64,000 bases of DNA from Flavobacterium sp. 140616W15 (GTDB lineage Bacteria; Bacteroidota; Bacteroidia; Flavobacteriales; Flavobacteriaceae), in assembly GCF_003668995.1 (NCBI RefSeq), contig NZ_CP033068.1, forward strand, positions 2,666,001 to 2,730,000, read 5' to 3'. Shown here one piece after another: positions 36,874 through 45,861 of this stretch. The position numbers and the translations under genes were made by a program. The notes beneath the pieces are model-generated. The model worked only from the letters and a program-made list of their open reading frames with translations. It did no database searches and was not told where the DNA came from. How positions within the stretch are numbered: the stretch's first letter is position 1; each line of letters begins with the position of its first letter.

Positions 36874-38076
36874 ATGGAAAATTTTAATCCGGCTGACAAA
36901 ATTCAGGATTTGCAATATTTTGGTGAATTTGGTGGTGTAAACCCATCAATTTCAGATTCTTCAACTTATACTTTTCTTTCAGCAAAAACAATGTTTGACA
37001 CTTTTGAAGGAAATATGGAAGGTTGTTATTTGTATTCCCGCCACTCATCGCCAAGCAACCTCTATTTAGACCAAGCACTTGCTGCTATGGAAGGAACTGA
37101 AACTGCAAATGTTTCGGCTTCAGGAATGGGAGCAATTACGCCTACACTAATGCAATTATGCAGTACGGGAGATCACATTGTTTCGAGTAGAACTATATAT
37201 GGTGGAACGTACGCTTTCCTTAAAAATTTCACACCAAGATTTGGCATAAAAACAACTTTTGTAGATATTACAAAATTAGATGTTGTAGAAGCTGCAATCA
37301 CTCCTGAAACTAAAGTTTTATATTGCGAAACAGTAAGCAACCCTTTATTAGAAGTTGCAGATATTGCAGGATTATCTCGTCTGGCAAAAAAATACAATCT
37401 AAAATTAGTTGTAGATAATACGTTCTCTCCCTTGTCGGTTTCACCAGCAAAATTAGGTGCTGATATCGTGATTCATAGTTTAACAAAATACATAAACGGT
37501 AGTAGTGATACTGTTGGTGGTGTAACTTGTGCTTCAAAAGAATTCATAAATAGTTTGAAAAATGTAAATAGTGGTGCTAGTATGCTTTTAGGCCCTACTA
37601 TGGACAGTTTACGTTCTGCTAGTGTAATGAAAAACCTTCGTACACTACATATTCGTATCAAACAACACAGCCATAATGCTCATGTTCTAGCTGATAAATT
37701 TGAAAAAGATGGACTTAAAACTGTTTACCCTGGTTTAAAAAGTCATCCTAGTCATGCGTTGTACAAAACAATGATTAACCCTGAATATGGTTTTGGCGGA
37801 ATGCTTACAATAGATGTTGGTTCTCTGGCTAAAGCCAATGAATTAATGGAGTTGATGCAGGCACGAAATTTAGGATATTTAGCGGTAAGTTTAGGTTTTT
37901 ACAAAACTTTATTTAGCGCTCCAGGAACCTCAACTTCTAGTGAAATTCCGCTAGAGGAACAAGCCGAAATGGGTTTAACAGATGGTTTAATTCGATTTTC
38001 AATAGGATTGGATAATGACATCGAAAGAACCTATCAGATGATGAAAGCCTGCATGGTCGAGCTTGGGGTTTTATAA
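36874..38076 (+). CDS. Cys/Met metabolism PLP-dependent lyase (methionine gamma-lyase-like)
   Basis: The 400-residue fold-type I PLP enzyme has the PLP lysine in VIHSLTKYINGSSDTVGG, the aspartate in LVVDNTFSPL, and SASGMGAITPTLMQL and RTIYGGTYAFL. The position that is cysteine in classical methionine gamma-lyase (LYGCT) is glycine here, so cystathionine- or acylhomoserine-type activity is also possible. The divergent Lrp-type regulator supports a role in amino acid catabolism. Confidence 0.82.
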   Translation: MENFNPADKIQDLQYFGEFGGVNPSISDSSTYTFLSAKTMFDTFEGNMEGCYLYSRHSSPSNLYLDQALAAMEGTETANVSASGMGAITPTLMQLCSTGDHIVSSRTIYGGTYAFLKNFTPRFGIKTTFVDITKLDVVEAAITPETKVLYCETVSNPLLEVADIAGLSRLAKKYNLKLVVDNTFSPLSVSPAKLGADIVIHSLTKYINGSSDTVGGVTCASKEFINSLKNVNSGASMLLGPTMDSLRSASVMKNLRTLHIRIKQHSHNAHVLADKFEKDGLKTVYPGLKSHPSHALYKTMINPEYGFGGMLTIDVGSLAKANELMELMQARNLGYLAVSLGFYKTLFSAPGTSTSSEIPLEEQAEMGLTDGLIRFSIGLDNDIERTYQMMKACMVELGVL

Positions 38077-38130
38077 ACACGAAACAATTCTTTATAAATA
38101 AATTTGCTTAATTTTTAATTGGTTTGTTTG

Positions 38131-38165
38131 AATCCGCTTGAGTTATTTCTAAGCGGATTTTTTTT
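38131..38165 (+). terminator. Terminator after the PLP enzyme
   Basis: AATCCGCTT (38131-38139) pairs with AAGCGGATT (38151-38159), followed by a long T run. Confidence 0.75.
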
Positions 38166-38256
38166 ATTATAAATTAGACTTTTCTAGATTCCCTTAGATT
38201 GTTATACTGGTTAGATCTACTTAGATTTTGGAATTCTGTAGCTTTTAAAAACCAAA

Positions 38257-38294
38257 AAAAAATCCGTTCTGAAAATAATCAGAACGGATTTTTT
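38257..38294 (-). terminator. Terminator of the amino acid permease
   Basis: The 15-bp arms at 38257-38271 and 38279-38293 (core AATCCGTTCTGA) are followed on the minus strand by nine T residues, 34 bp after the permease stop. Confidence 0.8.
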
Positions 38295-38327
38295 ATTTGA
38301 ATAGTTTCTTTTACTAAAAACTAGATA

Positions 38328-40259
38328 TTACAGCTTTACTAAATTAAGCTTACTATTTTTTCGACTAAAACCAAAATAGATACAAAGACCAATAAGCAAC
38401 CAAACCGTAAAGTAAATCCAGTTCCAAACGCTTAATTCTGCCATCATATAAAGACAACAAATTAAACCTAATAATGGAATTAAAGATAGATTTTGTTTAA
38501 AAGCCCAAACTGTTAATCCAACCAAAACGATTAAGAAAATCCACATTGGTATTTTATGTTTGAATAAGCTTAATCCACTTTCATACTTAATAGAATCTGC
38601 TACTGGTAAACCAGCAATTACGCTTGCATACTTAGCTTCATCTTTTTGATATTGCTTTAATATTAATTCTAAATCTGGTTTTTCGGTTGTAGCATTAGCA
38701 GGATCAACAGTTACTAAATAATCATATACCATTTTTGTATGACTTTTATCCAGAGAGGTGATTATATCTGCCGATTCATGAATTTGAGTTTCATTCATAA
38801 TAAAACTCATTGTTGCTTTTTTGTTGTATCCAAAAGAAAACACCAATCCTATAATCAACAAAAGAGGCATTATAAATTTTGAATTTATATAAGGCGTTGT
38901 AAATTTCCCTCTTGGAATATCTGGTTTGTTTTGCAATACTAAAACTCCTGCACAAACCAATACAAAGGCAAACAAAGTTCCTATACTACACAAATCAGTA
39001 ACCATTGTAAGATTTAAAAACAAAGCTGGAACTGCTACTACAAAACCAGTAACAATAGTAGCGTATGATGGTGTTTTGTATTTAGGATGTACTTTAGAGA
39101 AACGTTTTGGCAATAAACCGTCACGGCTCATACTCATCCAGATACGAGGTTGTCCCATTTGAAAAACTAATAAAACACTCGCCATAGCTACTACAGCACT
39201 TACTGCTATAATTCCTGACATCCATTTTAAATCTAATTTCTCGAATACAAAAGCAAGTGGATCTCCTACATTAAGTTGGTTGTAACTCACCATTCCGGTA
39301 AGTACCAATGCAATTGCGATATACAAAATGGTACAAATTATAATTGCCCACATCATTCCTCGTGGCAAATCTCGTTGTGGATCTTTACATTCTTCGGCAG
39401 TTGTTGAGATTGCATCAAAACCTATATAAGCAAAGAATACTGCTGAAACTCCTTTAAGAACTCCTGTTACTCCATTTGGTGCAAAAGGATCCCAATTAGC
39501 TGTATCTACATAAAAAACTCCAACTGCAATTACCAAAAGTACCACACATAATTTTACAACAACCATAATATTACTCGCATTACGAGATTCTTTCATCCCA
39601 CGATATATCAATGCTGTAATTAAGATAATAATTAATAAGGCTGGTAGATCGGCAACAAAATGAAATGAACCTATCAGAGGTGACGTTGTCCATGCTGTGT
39701 ATGCTGATTGCAAAGCTGGCTCTAAATTCTCAAATGATTTTCCGCCATGCATTAACGCTGTTGCATCATTAAATCCATTAGAAGCTGTTAAATAATCCAT
39801 TTGAACCCATTGGGGCAGATGGATTCCTCCGCTTGAGAGTAATCCTGTAAAATAATCACTCCACGATATGGCCACGGTTATATTACCAACTGAATATTCC
39901 ATTATCAATGCCCAACCAATGACCCAGGCTATAATTTCTCCAAAAGCTACATACGAATACGTATAAGCACTTCCTGAAACGGGAACCATCGAAGCAAATT
40001 CTGCGTAAGCAAAAGCTGCGAAACTACAGGCAATCGCTGTAAAGAGAAACAAAAAAATAACTGCTGGACCTCCATCGGCACTAGCTTTACCAATTGTACT
40101 AAAAATACCTGCACCTACAATTGCTGCAATACCAAAAGCTGTTAAATCACGCGCCGTTAAATGTTTGCCTAATGAATCATTCCCATTGGCATTATTTTTT
40201 TCGACTTGACTTAAAATATCTTGTACTGTTTTTTTTCGAAATAGACTTGAAAACGACAT
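38328..40259 (-). CDS. APC-family amino acid permease
   Basis: The 643-residue membrane protein opens with the APC signature LTAFGIAAIVGAGIFSTIG, followed by about fourteen hydrophobic segments. GFDAISTTAEECKDPQRDLP is the characteristic loop of the cationic amino acid transporter (CAT) branch. A soluble loop of about 60 residues lies between helices near residue 510. Specificity cannot be told from sequence alone. Confidence 0.88.
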   Translation of the reverse strand: MSFSSLFRKKTVQDILSQVEKNNANGNDSLGKHLTARDLTAFGIAAIVGAGIFSTIGKASADGGPAVIFLFLFTAIACSFAAFAYAEFASMVPVSGSAYTYSYVAFGEIIAWVIGWALIMEYSVGNITVAISWSDYFTGLLSSGGIHLPQWVQMDYLTASNGFNDATALMHGGKSFENLEPALQSAYTAWTTSPLIGSFHFVADLPALLIIILITALIYRGMKESRNASNIMVVVKLCVVLLVIAVGVFYVDTANWDPFAPNGVTGVLKGVSAVFFAYIGFDAISTTAEECKDPQRDLPRGMMWAIIICTILYIAIALVLTGMVSYNQLNVGDPLAFVFEKLDLKWMSGIIAVSAVVAMASVLLVFQMGQPRIWMSMSRDGLLPKRFSKVHPKYKTPSYATIVTGFVVAVPALFLNLTMVTDLCSIGTLFAFVLVCAGVLVLQNKPDIPRGKFTTPYINSKFIMPLLLIIGLVFSFGYNKKATMSFIMNETQIHESADIITSLDKSHTKMVYDYLVTVDPANATTEKPDLELILKQYQKDEAKYASVIAGLPVADSIKYESGLSLFKHKIPMWIFLIVLVGLTVWAFKQNLSLIPLLGLICCLYMMAELSVWNWIYFTVWLLIGLCIYFGFSRKNSKLNLVKL

Positions 40260-40873
40260 AGGTGTATTTGCTATTAATAATTAATTTATTTCGGGCTTTT
40301 TGCTTTTATTTTGCAAATAATGCAAAAAATATCCTGAAATCAAATATATAAAACGATTTTGTTTTGTAACACTTTTGATGAACTTTTTATCAAGATCTAA
40401 TATTAAGCAAAAAAAATGAGACCGCAAAAATCTAATCTCAAGTTTTACAAAATGAGACCATTACATCCTTTTATTCTTTTATATTAGATCATTTTTATCC
40501 TTATTTTTTTATAATATTAAGTAGAAAAATGAATATCCATATCAAACTATTAAATTCATCTATTCAATATTTTTTAAGAATATCCTTCTCTTTTTAATAA
40601 TAACATACAATAACAAAAAAAACTCTTCCTAATTAATTCTTCCTAATAATTAAAATGAAATTAATCAAAGTATGATATGGTTCTTAATGTACTCTGCTTC
40701 TGAAATAGATATTGATGTAAAAGAATTATATGATTTACTCTTGAGTTATTAGAAAGCTCAAAAAACCTAATTAATCCTTACTCAATCAAATCAAGCATTG
40801 TTGCTATTTAATCGTAATGCTTGATTTATTAATTATCATTAAATCACAATTTCAAAAAAGAACTAGAGTATTA
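40260..40873. other. Gene-poor gap
   Basis: This is 614 bp of AT-rich DNA. It contains an isolated 26-codon frame (40672-40752, MIWFLMYSASEI...) with no support as a gene and one hairpin, TCAAGCATT (40791-40799) with AATGCTTGA (40816-40824). The hairpin could end transcription from either side but lacks a strong T run. Confidence 0.45.
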
Positions 40874-41818
40874 TTATTTCTTTTGCATTTTAACGAACTC
40901 GTAGCTTTGCTGAATTGCTTTTTCTATAGTAACTTGTTGTGCTATAAATTTATTCCTCTCTGATGGTTTTATTTTAAATGTATTATCATTTAGCTGAAAG
41001 TCTTTTATCATATCAGGAACTGGAATATTAATATATATTTCCTGTTGATCAATTGAACATTCCAGAAATCGGGCTTTTTTATCTTGGGTTTTATTTATAA
41101 AAACTTCAAATCCATTAGGGAGGAACTTAATATTTTCGATAGGTATATTTAAATCAAAGGCTAAAAAACCATAGATATCTTTAATTGTTTCCTGAGTGTC
41201 AAAATCTAAAGACACTTTTTGCTCAAGATTACAAAACAATTCTCCTTGCAATACGATGTCCTCTAATATTTCTTTTTCTAAATTTTTGTCTGATAATCCT
41301 AACTCTTCTCTGCAATAATCTGCAAAGCGAAAAATAGTATGTTTATGACTTATATTCAAGGTTAGTATTTGTGTTTCGGGAACATAACTATTGGTTATAT
41401 TCTGATATAATGATTTGAATTCTTTTATCGTTTTATCATTACCAACCATTACCATTTTTGCTAGTAAAAATTCTAATTGTGTAATCTTAACACGACTGAT
41501 TTTTATTTTATTTGCGTCATCAAGGTTTTCATAAATAGTCTGTAAAAAATCCAATACTTGATTAAATAATACTATTTTTTGTTCAAAGACTTTTTCATTA
41601 CGGCTTCGCTCCAGCTCTGTTTCTGATTGTTTACTTAACAAGACCATTGTAATAACAGCTGCGAAGATGGTTCCGAAAATTGCCGCAGCAAACTCCTGAG
41701 ATGCCTTTTGTCCTAAATTTTCAAATAAAGGTTCAAAAGCCAGAAAGGAAGAAAAAGCAATTATAAAAACAAATAATGCATTTCTAAAATTTTTATCTTT
41801 TTTCAAAAATTCAATCAT
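40874..41818 (-). CDS. Unrecognised protein with two N-terminal membrane helices
   Basis: The 314-residue protein has two transmembrane helices at about 12-30 and 43-62, then a soluble region with a coiled-coil-like start (ETELERSRNEKVFEQKIVLF). I do not recognise the family. It has no close neighbour in the same direction. Confidence 0.6.
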   Translation of the reverse strand: MIEFLKKDKNFRNALFVFIIAFSSFLAFEPLFENLGQKASQEFAAAIFGTIFAAVITMVLLSKQSETELERSRNEKVFEQKIVLFNQVLDFLQTIYENLDDANKIKISRVKITQLEFLLAKMVMVGNDKTIKEFKSLYQNITNSYVPETQILTLNISHKHTIFRFADYCREELGLSDKNLEKEILEDIVLQGELFCNLEQKVSLDFDTQETIKDIYGFLAFDLNIPIENIKFLPNGFEVFINKTQDKKARFLECSIDQQEIYINIPVPDMIKDFQLNDNTFKIKPSERNKFIAQQVTIEKAIQQSYEFVKMQKK

Positions 41819-42126
41819 ATCACATTTATTATTAAATATTTTCCAATATAAGGATAATACTTACAATAAAACAATATTTCAGAAATATTGTTTTATTCTA
41901 TGCTAGAATTAAAATAGTGCAATTTAAAATTGATAAAAGTTAATCTACAAAAATACAGCTTCATTGCAGTACCTAATTTATTTAATGGAGAGTTAATAAG
42001 TTGATTCATGCAGTTGCAATAACTTTTAGACTATTATAATTTCTACTAATCCATTACACTGCTTTTAGATCTCATAAAAACTAGAAATAAATACTTAATT
42101 TATAAAAAAACGAAAAAATATTTTCA
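41819..42126. other. Divergent intergenic gap
   Basis: AT-rich sequence between the two-helix protein and the MarR operator. No gene or RNA is seen. Confidence 0.5.
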
Positions 42127-42148
42127 TTTAATTGATATATCAATTAAA
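42127..42148 (+). promoter_or_regulatory. Perfect 22-bp palindrome, candidate MarR operator
   Basis: The sequence from 42127 to 42148 is its own reverse complement (half-site TTTAATTGATA). It lies 35 bp before the MarR start codon. Size and symmetry match MarR operators, which suggests autoregulation of the MarR-hydrolase operon. Confidence 0.65.
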
Positions 42149-42183
42149 TTTACATCAACTATTGACACTTCAAGCAACTTAAG

Positions 42184-42621
42184 ATGAAAAAAAATAATCC
42201 AACAGGAACTGTTCTTTATACAATTGAACAAACAATAAAAGAGTATCGAAAGATTTCACAAAAAAACATAAGCCAAATTGTAAATGATATTACAGTTGAC
42301 CAAGCTTTAGTACTTATGATTATCAATAAAAACTCAGATTATTCACAAAAAGAAATAGCTGAATTAATTTTTAAAGACAATGCTTCGATTACCAGAATTA
42401 TTGAATTGATGGTGAAAAAGGAATATCTAACAAGAAAAATGAACGAATTAGATAGAAGAAAATTCAACCTGCAAATCACAGAAAAAGGAAAAAAAACAAT
42501 TGAATTGTTAACTCCAGCTATATACAAAAACAGACAAATTGCTCTTGAAGGATTATCAGAAAATGAAATTGAATTACTGGATAAAGTGCTAACTAAAATA
42601 ATTTCAAACTGTAAAAACTAA
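42184..42621 (+). CDS. MarR-family transcriptional regulator
   Basis: The 145-residue protein has the winged HTH core DYSQKEIAELIFKDNASITR followed by the wing MVKKEYLTRKMNELDRRKFN and the closing LQITEKGKKTIELLTP. The serine hydrolase starts one base after its stop codon, so they form an operon under the palindromic operator upstream. Confidence 0.9.
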   Translation: MKKNNPTGTVLYTIEQTIKEYRKISQKNISQIVNDITVDQALVLMIINKNSDYSQKEIAELIFKDNASITRIIELMVKKEYLTRKMNELDRRKFNLQITEKGKKTIELLTPAIYKNRQIALEGLSENEIELLDKVLTKIISNCKN

Positions 42622-42622
42622 A

Positions 42623-43950
42623 ATGAAAAAAGCACATCAAATAACTAAACTAGGACTATCCTTGATATTCCTACTACTTCCAACTCTATTTTTTGGACAA
42701 AAAGACATACCAACTAATCTTGCAAAATACATGCAAGCTCAAGTCGATGTCAATAATTTTAGCGGAACTGTTATTGTAACAAAAAACGGTTCGATTTTAC
42801 TAAAAAAGGCTTACGGATTGGCTGACTACGAATGGAATATTAAAAACACCGTAGACACGAAATTTCAGTTGGCATCGGTAACAAAACAATTTACTGCAAC
42901 GGCTATTCTTCAATTAGTAGAAAATGGAAAATTGTCACTTGATGATAAACTAAGTAAATTCTTTCCTGATTACCCAAAAGCTGATAGCGTTACTATTCAT
43001 ATGTTATTATCTCATTCATCTGGACTTGGTTTAGGTTTTAAAGAATTAGCATTAACTACCATTTCGGCTGATTCTGCCTATAATGAAATAAAGAAAATAC
43101 CTTATGAGTTTGAGCCAGGAACCAAAAGCGAATACAGTAATATTGGATATTATCTATTGGGCAAGATTATTGAAAAAGTATCTGGTGAAAAATATGTCGT
43201 TTATTTGAAGAAAAACATATTTGAGAAAGTAGGAATGAAGAATACAGGAGTCAGTAATAATGATTCGATAATTTCAAAAAAGCAAAAGTTTATCATATAA
43301 CCGAAAAAGGATATGTTCACAATCCATATATCAATTGGACATTTAATATCGGACATGATGGAACTTATTCTACCGTTGAGGATTTGGCTTTATGGGACCA
43401 AGCGCTTTATGGAACAACTATCTTATCAGCAGATATGAAAAAGCGAATGTTTACTTCTTATAATAATCAGGGTTATGGTTACGGACTTATGATTAATCCA
43501 TTTTATAATCATGGTCATCAACTTATTGCACATGATGGTGGCTTCTTTGGTACAATGACTTCTTTTAATCGATTTACTGATGACAAAATTTTTGTTACAG
43601 TACTTTCTAATAATGAATCACCTTCTTATATCATAGCGTACAGCCTATCGGCAATTGCTTTACAAAAAGACGTAGAACTTCCGTACAAACATCATCAAGT
43701 AAAAGCAGACATTACGCAATATGATAAATATATAGGCAAATATGGGGAGATTGAAATATTCAAAAATGGAGAAAAGCTATTTTATAATAGCTTAGAAATG
43801 GAACTCTTACCTGAGTCTAAAACAAAATTTTTTAGAGCAGACAATAATGATAGGACAGTCGAATTCATACAAAACAAATCAGGGATTTACAATTCTATAA
43901 TTTTGACAAAAGGGGGCGTAAAAGAAATTATAATGAAAAATAATCTGTAA
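42623..43950 (+). pseudogene. Exported serine hydrolase (class C beta-lactamase/PBP-like), one frameshift
   Basis: A signal peptide is followed by the SxxK motif in ASVTKQFTATAIL, the YxN motif in YSNIGYYLLGK and the HxG-type motif AHDGGFFGTM, so all active-site elements are present. The frame breaks at about 43276: adding one A to the A run restores ISKKAKVYHITEKGYVHNP and joins 42623-43300 with the frame ending at 43950, giving about 443 residues. Substrate unknown; it could be a peptidase, esterase or beta-lactamase. It is coupled to MarR. Confidence 0.75.
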
Positions 43951-44121
43951 AAAAATACAAACCCCTAACAATAATATGGGATAACGTGATTCTAAATTTT
44001 AATGTACTTAAGTAAGAAGCAATTTACTTCTTCAATTTTCTCCAACCATACTCTAAAATCTTAATTGAATCCAAAACTCACTCATTATCTATTACTTTTA
44101 CCCAGTATCATTTATAAAAAA

Positions 44122-44156
44122 ATAGCTTATATAAAGAAAATCTTCATATAAGCTAT
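44122..44156. terminator. Bidirectional terminator
   Basis: ATAGCTTATAT (44122-44132) pairs with ATATAAGCTAT (44146-44156). On the minus strand seven T residues follow, ending the Trp-rich protein gene; on the plus strand it can end the hydrolase operon. Confidence 0.7.
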
Positions 44157-44176
44157 TCTAAATCAATATATTTATT

Positions 44177-44521
44177 TTACTGCTCAGTAACTACTTCTTG
44201 AACTTTAAGAACATTAGGTCCCATAGCGCTTGTAGTTGTCAATTTAATAAAATAAGTATAAGGTCCATTTGGGCTTCTCTCAGCAATGTAAGCACAATTC
44301 CATCCTGTGCCCCATTTTTGTCCAGTATCCCAGTTTGCATTATGTTCGTTATCCCAAGACCATGCTTTTGTCTCTTTTTGGGGATCTGAAGGGAAGCCCG
44401 CATTATATACGTGAATTTGCCCTTGTTGTGCTCTAAATGGTGCATTGGTACTCCATCTTAGCCATAAATTTCCACGAGACTCATAAGCCTCTAAGGACCA
44501 AGAAAATGTTGATTGTGACAT
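44177..44521 (-). CDS. Unrecognised Trp-rich 114-residue protein
   Basis: There is no signal peptide, no membrane helix and no cysteine pair. Eight tryptophans, including KAWSWDNEHN and WDTGQKWGTGWN, suggest a small beta-sandwich of the lectin or pore-forming type, but I cannot name a family. It is 224 bp downstream of the LodB-like gene in the same direction, so it may belong to the oxidase cassette; the gap and a hairpin between them argue for caution. Confidence 0.6.
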   Translation of the reverse strand: MSQSTFSWSLEAYESRGNLWLRWSTNAPFRAQQGQIHVYNAGFPSDPQKETKAWSWDNEHNANWDTGQKWGTGWNCAYIAERSPNGPYTYFIKLTTTSAMGPNVLKVQEVVTEQ

Positions 44522-44652
44522 AATAAAAAGTATTTGGGGATTTTCCTACTCGTTTAAGGTTTTTCGGATGCGACCTATTGTTTCATCGTAAAACTTTTTA
44601 TCAATTGTTTTACAGGGCATCTAAATTAAACAAATATAACGTATTGATTATG

Positions 44653-44690
44653 AGTACTTTTACCTGTTTTTAAAGCACCGTAAAAGTACT
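44653..44690. repeat. Inverted repeat between the LodB-like and Trp-rich genes
   Basis: AGTACTTTTAC (44653-44663) is exactly complementary to GTAAAAGTACT (44680-44690) with a 16-base loop and no T run, so it is either a weak terminator/processing site or an operator. Confidence 0.45.
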
Positions 44691-44745
44691 TCAGTAATTA
44701 CCTACAGACCAAATACTTATCCTATATCAAACCATCTATCATCCA

Positions 44746-45861
44746 TTACAAGTGTCTTCTTTCCCAAAAAAGATGTTTAGTCCAGCGTTGTTCAGATTGA
44801 TATTGATTTTGCAACAGAGCAACAGACTTATTAAACAAAGCCATTTGAGAAGTAATATATTCAGACAATGAGTCAGTATTACCATTTAAAAACCCAGCTA
44901 TTGCATTTGCAGCGTTATGTCCACTTACAAGTGCATTTGTAATTCCAAAAGAAGTTAATGGATCATAAGTGCATAATGCATCACCCACAGCAATCCATTG
45001 TTTACCACCTGGTTTATCTAATAAAGAAGTGGTAGCAGTTTTAATACCTACTTCGGTTGTTAAAGATTTTATTGCAGGGAGATAGTTTTTAAGATGTTGA
45101 GTCGTGGCAATTTTACTGAATAACCAATCATAAAGTGAAGTAGCATTATTCGAATGTAAATCGCTATCCGACATAAAATTGACAATTACTTTATTATCAG
45201 CTAACGGAGCTACATACCACCAGCCATCTTCTACTGATTCGATAAAGGTCATTCCTTTTAAAGACTCTTCTGATTGTTCTGCAATAAAATGATAAGAAGC
45301 TAGATTATCTATAATCTGTTTCTTAATTCCCATTTTTTTAGCTACGATCGAGGCTCTACCACTACAATCGGCTATAAAATCGGCAGTAATCGTTCTTGTT
45401 GTATTATCAGAATGGCAACAACTCACAATCATTTTATTCTCCTGTTGTGTAATGCTAGTAAGCCGGTAATTTTCTAAAATAATTACACCTCTTTCAATAG
45501 CAATATCCTGAAGTTGTTTTTCAAAAAGAGTTCGATTCAAATGCCTTCCGTCGCCATATGGTTCATTTAAAAAGTAACGCTGGCGGAGCGATGAATCGCC
45601 CCACACAACGTTATTACCTACATATAAACTATGAACTTCAGAAGTCAATATTTCTTCCAAACTTAATTTTCGGAATACGGCATTAGCACTGGGAGCTAGT
45701 GATTCTCCTAGTTTAACAGTGCTTCCCATATGGTTATCTATTACAACACATGGAATATGATGTTCGCGCAATGTTAATGCAATTGCCAGACCAGCTGGAC
45801 CACCTCCAATAATTACTACAGGTATGGAAGTTGGAGTTACTATAGTTCGTGTCTTTTTAAT
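44746..45861 (-). CDS. LodB-like FAD-dependent oxidoreductase
   Basis: The product is a PHBH/tryptophan-halogenase-type flavoprotein. The first ordinary start (TTG at 45771) would remove the dinucleotide-binding motif, but the frame continues upstream through VVIIGGGPAGLAIALT, and the only plausible start before an in-frame stop is a rare ATT at 45861, overlapping the oxidase gene by 22 bases. LADNKVIVNFMSD and AVGDALCTYDPLTSFG complete the FAD-binding pattern. LodB proteins are required to make the CTQ cofactor of LodA-type oxidases, and this gene follows one directly. Confidence 0.78.
   Translation of the reverse strand: MKKTRTIVTPTSIPVVIIGGGPAGLAIALTLREHHIPCVVIDNHMGSTVKLGESLAPSANAVFRKLSLEEILTSEVHSLYVGNNVVWGDSSLRQRYFLNEPYGDGRHLNRTLFEKQLQDIAIERGVIILENYRLTSITQQENKMIVSCCHSDNTTRTITADFIADCSGRASIVAKKMGIKKQIIDNLASYHFIAEQSEESLKGMTFIESVEDGWWYVAPLADNKVIVNFMSDSDLHSNNATSLYDWLFSKIATTQHLKNYLPAIKSLTTEVGIKTATTSLLDKPGGKQWIAVGDALCTYDPLTSFGITNALVSGHNAANAIAGFLNGNTDSLSEYITSQMALFNKSVALLQNQYQSEQRWTKHLFWERRHL

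Noticed and set aside
40672..40752. 26-codon open frame in the gap before the two-helix protein
   Set aside because: Short, AT-driven, with no visible ribosome site and no recognisable motif.
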